Shown in pieces: positions 6,957-11,020 of a DNA stretch of 11,020 bases. The stretch's first letter is position 1, and every line of letters begins with the position of its first letter. Under the pieces are notes generated by a model. It had not been told where the DNA came from. It ran no database searches and saw only the letters and a list, made by a program, of their open reading frames with translations. Source of the DNA: a bacterium (GTDB lineage Bacteria > Latescibacterota > UBA2968); contig JAPUJS010000602.1 of NCBI GenBank assembly GCA_027296045.1, forward strand, positions 1 through 11,020, given 5' to 3'. The position numbers and the translations under genes were made by a program.

Positions 6957-7132
6957 ATACCTCCTCCTTCCAAAGGCGTTTTACGCACCTGATTTTAATA
7001 TCACAATTTGTGCATCTCATCCTGTGCATCTCATCTCCAAACAATGGGACAGGGCATAAATAAACGCAGATAAGCGAATCTAACAAGAAAAACATCAACC
7101 GGCGATCTACAGATTTGTTGGCGGCACAGGCT
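6957..7132. other. Intergenic region, probable promoter region of the Mo-hydroxylase operon
   Basis: These 176 bases separate the 725-residue GT-C/TPR gene from the operon, both on the minus strand. A weak extended -10 candidate, TGATATTAA (7003-6995), is present without a good -35. Just upstream lies a tandem 12-base repeat. I saw no clear intrinsic terminator for the upstream gene; only a four-base stem before GTTTTT near 7090-7110, which I do not trust. Co-transcription from upstream cannot be excluded. Confidence 0.4.
7009..7034. repeat. Tandem 12-bp direct repeat upstream of the Mo-hydroxylase operon
   Basis: TGTGCATCTCAT occurs at 7009-7020 and again at 7023-7034, a 14-base period with a CC spacer. 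On the minus strand the copies would lie just upstream of the weak -10 candidate and cover its -35 area. That arrangement suits paired sites for a regulator of the operon. Position and exactness are seen; regulatory use is inference. Confidence 0.5.
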
Positions 7133-9310
7133 TCACCGATTCAGGTCTTTCAAAAAAGAACTCGCTTGCTCTCGATTTTGCAAGGCTGCCGCATGGCCTG
7201 GGTCCATCTTCAGCACCCGATCAAAAGCCTGCACCGCCTGACCATATCGCCCCAGCCGAAGATAGGTCAACCCCAGCGCATATTGCAACTCCATATGTCC
7301 CGACCGAATCCGAGACGCCGCTTCCAGAGCCGCCAGCGCCGCCTCCCGATTTCCAATCGCCTCGTAAACACTGCCCAGATTCAGATAGGCTTCGAAAAAA
7401 TTCGGGTCCACCTCCAGCGCCTTCCGAATCCACTTCAGCGCCTTCTCGGTATCCTCCTGCTCAAAAAAATAGGTCCCGATATTGTTATAAACCGCTCCAT
7501 TTGTCGGGTCCCGTTCCATCACCCTTTCATAATATCCAAACGCCTGTTCATAGTGCCCCCGCTTCAAATGCAGTTCGCCCAGCCGGGCGTAAATCGCGCC
7601 CGGCTCAATCGGAAACCCCTTCCGATCTTCAGCCACCAGTTCGATCGCCTTCTGATAGGCCGCGTGAGCCGCCTCCCATTCCCCCGCCTCGTGGCACAGG
7701 TCCCCCCACCGGAGGTGCATATAAGGAGACCTGGCAAAAAAGGGATCGTCCCGATAGGCATCGTCGGGACGAAAAATGTAAAGCAAAGATGCCCCAGCAG
7801 CCTCAATCACATGCACCACTTCCCCCGGCACACGTGTGTGTTGATCGAATCCCGTCGTGCTCAAATAGAAGTCCGCCTTCTCCGGGATAAACTCGGCCGT
7901 GAACCGGTCCTCATCCACCATATATTTTAAGTTCTGATAAAATGCCCCAATAGAAAACGCTCTCCCCGAAGGATGCCGATCAAAATGGGCTTCGATCCAC
8001 CGAACACCCTGCTTAACACTATTGTCCCAATAGTCCGTGTCATAACGCACAGAAGCCTGCGCCACACCCCCTGCAAAAACACGGTTAAAATACACATACG
8101 CATTTGGATGCAACACCACCATATCCCACACCACCACCCCCGCCAACAACCCGATCAGCCCCACACCAAACACCTGCCTCGGCCAGGACAAAAGACGACG
8201 CAGCCCATCGTCTACCCCCACAGCGCTCAGCACCACCAGAGGCGGCACTACAAACAACAGATGGCGGATCCCATCGTAAAGCGGCGTGCCGAACCCGACT
8301 GCATATCCAATGGGAAATATAGCACCAAAACCCAGCAAAAGCCGTTGCAAACGCGACCGATCCCCCATTCCTCCTCGCCCCCACAAAAGAGCGCCCCACC
8401 CGACAAACACAAATTCGGGCAGGGTGAGCAAAAGCCATTTGGGCACATAATACCACGGAATCACATCGCTGCCCACATATCGGCCTTCAAAAAAAGTGAA
8501 GTGTACCTCCGGAAATTGGGCAAAGGTTCGCACCCCTTGCCACATCCCGGTCAGCGGGTGCACCTGAGCCCAGGGCCAGAATATAAGCATCATAGTATAG
8601 GCAATCCCACCCGTCAAAATCGCCCGGAGCCCCAGTTGCCTGCCCCAATCCGAAACCCGTGCCCACCCTTCCAACTGAATGTACCGAACCCCATAAAACA
8701 AGACCCAATAGACCATCAAAACACCGCCATTTGCCCGAACGCCCATCGTCAGTCCAATCGCCAACCCCGTTTTCCAAATCCACGTCCAGGACAGGTTCGG
8801 CAACCGGCACACCCCGCCAATGAGATAATAGAGACTCCAGATATATCCCACCGCAAACGGAATATCCTTGGGGTTGTTAAAGGCATGGCCATAATATCGG
8901 GGCGTCAAAACCAGAAACAAAGCCGCCAGAAAACCCGCCCGAAAACCACCTAAAAGCGTGCCCAGACGATAGGCCGCCACAACCCCCAAAAATCCCACCA
9001 GAGCATTGCACAGGTGCCGGGCATCAAAGGGGTCCAGCGGCAAAATCTGACTTGCTAAGTACACAAACGAATCGAAAACACCCCCGTAAAGCCAGGTGTT
9101 CTGTAAGCCAAAAAGGGACCGGTCCGAAAAGAAGCTGACATACCACTGGATTAGTTTTTCGCCATATATCGCGTGCGTCAATTCATCGCTGGTAATCCCA
9201 TATTGGGAAAACGTCAGTAAAATAACCGACCCATAAGCCACAAGCAGGCCGTAAAAACCCCATTGCCAAACCCTCTGGGAATCTGGACTGGAGATCGTTT
9301 CTACCTGCAC
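7133..9310 (-). CDS. GT-C (GT39/ArnT-like) membrane glycosyltransferase with shorter TPR array
   Basis: This 725-residue paralogue has the same architecture as the gene at 818-3265: about 11 membrane segments (roughly residues 18-398), a soluble linker domain, then TPRs. Conserved blocks include YGITSDE (acidic pair D42-E43), NTWLYGG, DARHLCNALVG, PRYYGHAFNNPKDIPFA (137-153), FFEGRYVGSDVIPWYY and HPNAYVYFNRVFAGG (401-415). I count about five TPR units starting near 530, 573, 606, 640 and 674, three fewer than its relative, which accounts for most of the length difference. The start is GTG at 9310-9308; GAGGA lies four bases upstream and no upstream in-frame start exists. A promoter at 9407-9378 faces this gene. 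The donor should be a polyprenyl-phosphate sugar by family; donor sugar and acceptor are unknown. The gene diverges from the dioxygenase gene at 9429. Confidence 0.88.
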   Translation of the reverse strand: MQVETISSPDSQRVWQWGFYGLLVAYGSVILLTFSQYGITSDELTHAIYGEKLIQWYVSFFSDRSLFGLQNTWLYGGVFDSFVYLASQILPLDPFDARHLCNALVGFLGVVAAYRLGTLLGGFRAGFLAALFLVLTPRYYGHAFNNPKDIPFAVGYIWSLYYLIGGVCRLPNLSWTWIWKTGLAIGLTMGVRANGGVLMVYWVLFYGVRYIQLEGWARVSDWGRQLGLRAILTGGIAYTMMLIFWPWAQVHPLTGMWQGVRTFAQFPEVHFTFFEGRYVGSDVIPWYYVPKWLLLTLPEFVFVGWGALLWGRGGMGDRSRLQRLLLGFGAIFPIGYAVGFGTPLYDGIRHLLFVVPPLVVLSAVGVDDGLRRLLSWPRQVFGVGLIGLLAGVVVWDMVVLHPNAYVYFNRVFAGGVAQASVRYDTDYWDNSVKQGVRWIEAHFDRHPSGRAFSIGAFYQNLKYMVDEDRFTAEFIPEKADFYLSTTGFDQHTRVPGEVVHVIEAAGASLLYIFRPDDAYRDDPFFARSPYMHLRWGDLCHEAGEWEAAHAAYQKAIELVAEDRKGFPIEPGAIYARLGELHLKRGHYEQAFGYYERVMERDPTNGAVYNNIGTYFFEQEDTEKALKWIRKALEVDPNFFEAYLNLGSVYEAIGNREAALAALEAASRIRSGHMELQYALGLTYLRLGRYGQAVQAFDRVLKMDPGHAAALQNREQASSFLKDLNR

Positions 9311-9356
9311 AAAATCCTCGACAAGAAAAAAAGCGGAAGCATTGCAAAATAGCGGG

Positions 9357-9385
9357 TTGCCAACGGTTCAATTTCGTAATATAAT
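9357..9385 (+). promoter_or_regulatory. Sigma70-like promoter for the PhyH-family gene
   Basis: TTGCCA (9357-9362) and a perfect TATAAT (9380-9385) are separated by exactly 17 bases. Transcription would begin near 9392, giving a leader of about 37 bases before the ATG at 9429. Its -10 element overlaps that of the opposing promoter by four bases. Confidence 0.7.
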
Positions 9386-9407
9386 AGAGTTCCTCCCTTC
9401 ATGCCAA
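9378..9407 (-). promoter_or_regulatory. Sigma70-like promoter for the 725-residue GT-C/TPR gene
   Basis: On the minus strand TTGGCA (9407-9402) is followed after 18 bases by TATATT (9383-9378). Each differs from consensus at one position. A start near 9371 would give a leader of about 60 bases before the GTG at 9310. It overlaps the opposing promoter, so both cannot be occupied at once. Confidence 0.6.
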
Positions 9408-9416
9408 CTACACCCC

Positions 9417-9422
9417 GAGGAG
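9417..9422 (+). promoter_or_regulatory. Ribosome binding site fixing the PhyH gene start
   Basis: GAGGAG lies six bases upstream of the ATG at 9429. The reading frame extends further upstream through a possible start near 9342, but that would precede the promoter. This site and the promoter together fix the shorter 254-residue product. Confidence 0.75.
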
Positions 9423-9428
9423 TACGCC

Positions 9429-10193
9429 ATGACATCGGCCCTCACCCCCGAACAAATCGCCTTTTTTCACCAGAACGGCTACCTCAAAATCGGCAAGCTC
9501 TTAGACGACGATCACATTGCCCTGCTGCGCACCGAATATGACCGCGAATTTGAAGCTGCCCGTCAAAATGGCCGCTTCCGCAACCTGGCCATCGACAACA
9601 CCGACGACCTGGACGCCAAAAAGAATGCCGAAACCCAGATGCTTCAAATCATGCAAATGTGCGAGCGCAACCTCCACTACCGCCGCCTGCTCTTCCACGA
9701 GCCCATCCTCGATATTGTCGAAACCCTCATCGGTCCCAACATCCAGCTCTTTCACGACCAGGCCCTCTACAAACCCGCCGACAACGGAGACGCCGTCTTC
9801 TGGCACCAGGACAACGCCTACTGGCAGTGCACCCCCTCCAACCTCATCTCCTGCTGGCTCACGCTCGACGACGTAACTGTCGAAAACGGTGCCATGCATG
9901 TCCTGCCCGGTTCCCACCTCCAGGCCCTCGACCACGAACGATCCACATCCACCGACGCCCTGCTCGACCTGGGAGACCAGATCGACGATTCCAAAGTCGA
10001 AATCATCGACCTCCCCGCAGGAGGCGTCATGTTCCACCATTGCCAGACCCTGCACTACACTCCGCCCAATCGAACAGACCGCCAGCGCAGGGCCTTCGCC
10101 ATCCACTTCATGCCCCCCGGCACCCGGTCCCAAAAAACCGGCGAATACCTAAAAGTCTCCTTCAGCCGCCCCATGCTGCGCATGCACGTATGA
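9429..10193 (+). CDS. Phytanoyl-CoA dioxygenase (PhyH) family Fe(II)/2-oxoglutarate oxygenase
   Basis: This 254-residue, probably soluble cytoplasmic enzyme belongs to the PhyH group. Such enzymes hydroxylate a small organic substrate while converting 2-oxoglutarate and oxygen to succinate and CO2. The N-terminus has the typical LTPEQIAFFHQNGYLKIGKLL opening. The iron triad is visible: H126 and D128 in FWHQD, and the distal H209 in TLHYTPPN. R220 or R221 in QRRAFAIHF is placed to bind 2-oxoglutarate. GAMHVLPGSH (154-163) is the usual core strand. The length is usual for bacterial members. It has its own promoter and ribosome site, and a Gfo/Idh/MocA gene follows 122 bases downstream on the same strand, possibly co-transcribed. 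Bacterial members act on very different substrates (for example ectoine, phosphonates, natural products), so no specific reaction can be assigned. Confidence 0.93.
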   Translation: MTSALTPEQIAFFHQNGYLKIGKLLDDDHIALLRTEYDREFEAARQNGRFRNLAIDNTDDLDAKKNAETQMLQIMQMCERNLHYRRLLFHEPILDIVETLIGPNIQLFHDQALYKPADNGDAVFWHQDNAYWQCTPSNLISCWLTLDDVTVENGAMHVLPGSHLQALDHERSTSTDALLDLGDQIDDSKVEIIDLPAGGVMFHHCQTLHYTPPNRTDRQRRAFAIHFMPPGTRSQKTGEYLKVSFSRPMLRMHV

Positions 10194-10246
10194 GGCCACC
10201 TGCTTGTTCTGAGGGAACGGCGACACGGGGTCACCGGACGAGTGGA

Positions 10247-10290
10247 GAGGGGGTTTTCCCCTCAAGGCTAGGCCCCTCCCGGAAAAACCC
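10247..10290 (+). other. Overlapping hairpins between PhyH and Gfo/Idh/MocA genes
   Basis: GAGGGG (10247-10252) can pair with CCCCTC (10258-10263) around a GTTTT loop. The overlapping GGGTTTTCC (10251-10259) can instead pair, with one bulged base, with GGAAAAACCC (10281-10290). The two folds exclude each other. No T-run follows either, so this is not a standard intrinsic terminator. It may modulate read-through into the next gene or be chance in C/G-rich sequence. Confidence 0.3.
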
Positions 10291-10315
10291 ATCACAATAA
10301 GGAGCCATCACAACC

Positions 10316-11020
10316 ATGATCCCTTTCGCCATCGTCGGCACCGGCTGGCGCTCCCACTTCTTCCTCCGCATTGCCCGTGCCTGCCCCGACCGCTTCACCG
10401 TCACCGCCGTCGTCTCCCGAAATCCCCAAAAAGCACAGGCGCTCAACGACCAATATGGCGTCCAGCTCGTCCCCTCTCTCGACGACGCCATTTCAACCAA
10501 CCCCCTCTTCATCGTCACCAGCGTCCCCCGGGCCGTCAACCCCGGCCTGCTCCACACCCTCGCCGACCGGGACATTCCCGCCCTCTCCGAAACACCCCCC
10601 GGAACCACCGTCGAAGACCTCACCGCCCTCTCCGACCGCCTCAAACAGGGCGCAAAAATCCAGGTCGCCGAACAATATTTCCTCCAGCCCCATCACGCCG
10701 CCCGCCTCGCCTTCGCCCATTCCGGTAAACTCGGCCGCATCTCGCAAGCCCAGATCTCTGCCGCCCACGGCTACCACGGCCTCAGCCTGGTCCGAAAATT
10801 TCTCGGCATTAGCTTTGAAAACCCCACCATCATCGCCACCACCTTCACCTCGCCCCTTGTCAAAGGCCCCAACCGAACGGGCCCCCCCGAAGAAGAAGCC
10901 CTCGCCGATTCCACTCAGCGCATCGCCTGGCTCGACTTTGGCGACCGCCTCGGCGTCTTCGACTTCGCCTCCGACCAGTATTTCTCGCCCATCCGCAACC
11001 AGCGCCTCCTAATTCGCGGA
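10316..11020 (+). CDS. Gfo/Idh/MocA-family NAD(P)-dependent oxidoreductase, cut by window edge
   Basis: This is the first 235 codons of a dinucleotide-dependent oxidoreductase that continues past the right edge; complete members are usually about 330-400 residues. The N-terminal Rossmann fold shows the FAIVGTGWRS glycine motif (G8, G10), a second strand AVVSRNP and FIVTSVPR. Members oxidise or reduce sugars, inositols and related polyols. The usual EKP motif, whose lysine is catalytic in many members, reads ETP here (E92-T93-P94). AEQYFLQPHHAARL (118-131) and AHGYHGLSLVRK (150-161) suggest a defined subfamily rather than a decayed gene. The ATG at 10316 follows AAGGAG (10299-10304) with an 11-base spacer. 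It probably belongs with the upstream dioxygenase gene. The substrate is unknown. Confidence 0.92.
   Translation, partial: MIPFAIVGTGWRSHFFLRIARACPDRFTVTAVVSRNPQKAQALNDQYGVQLVPSLDDAISTNPLFIVTSVPRAVNPGLLHTLADRDIPALSETPPGTTVEDLTALSDRLKQGAKIQVAEQYFLQPHHAARLAFAHSGKLGRISQAQISAAHGYHGLSLVRKFLGISFENPTIIATTFTSPLVKGPNRTGPPEEEALADSTQRIAWLDFGDRLGVFDFASDQYFSPIRNQRLLIRG

Noticed and set aside
4932..6992. A 686-codon open frame on the plus strand opposite the Mo-hydroxylase large subunit gene
   Set aside because: It is exactly antisense to a gene with clear catalytic motifs. Its composition (His, Arg, Pro, Gln rich) is what the skewed opposite strand yields, and it shows no recognisable family.
9501..10133. 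A 210-codon minus-strand open frame opposite the PhyH gene
   Set aside because: Val/Gly-rich antisense shadow of a gene with an intact iron-binding triad, promoter and ribosome site.

Overview
The window is bacterial, with compact genes, Shine-Dalgarno sites, short operon junctions and moderately high GC. No gene is taxonomically decisive. A PhyH-family dioxygenase next to a Gfo/Idh/MocA oxidoreductase, beside membrane-glycosyltransferase/TPR fusions, recalls uncultured PhyH-rich lineages such as Poribacteria or Latescibacterota. That is a loose inference from gene families, not a placement.

Layout, left to right. (1) 1-496, minus: the 5' end of a GT-C (GT39/ArnT-like) membrane glycosyltransferase, cut by the window edge. 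(2) 497-817: spacer. (3) 818-3265, minus: an 815-residue paralogue of the first gene, with about 11 membrane segments, an extracytoplasmic linker domain and about eight TPR units. (4) 3292-3324: a perfect 12-bp GC-rich hairpin. (5) 3350-6956, minus: a three-gene molybdenum hydroxylase operon (xanthine dehydrogenase superfamily), transcribed large Mo subunit, FAD subunit, 2Fe-2S subunit, with tight junctions. (6) 7133-9310, minus: a third GT-C/TPR paralogue with about five TPR units. (7) 9357-9407: two overlapping divergent sigma70-like promoters. (8) 9429-10193, plus: a PhyH-family Fe(II)/2-oxoglutarate dioxygenase. (9) 10316-11020, plus: a Gfo/Idh/MocA oxidoreductase running off the right edge.

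The three GT-C/TPR proteins are the most unusual content. Their architecture resembles that of eukaryotic TMTC O-mannosyltransferases: a GT-C membrane domain followed by TPRs that, by my hand topology count, lie outside the cytoplasm. They may therefore glycosylate secreted proteins, but the sequence does not prove this. The two left copies are over 90% identical in DNA across about 430 bp, so they are a recent duplication or a gene-conversion pair. The third is clearly older. The Mo-hydroxylase operon sits between paralogues and need not share their function. Its active-site loop matches neither class of CO dehydrogenase. The two plus-strand genes probably form a separate unit acting on small organic molecules.

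The plus strand is C-rich over G in genes of both orientations. Codons therefore tend to end in C in plus-strand genes and in G in minus-strand genes, a strand-linked composition bias. I saw no tRNA, rRNA, CRISPR array, transposase or integrase.
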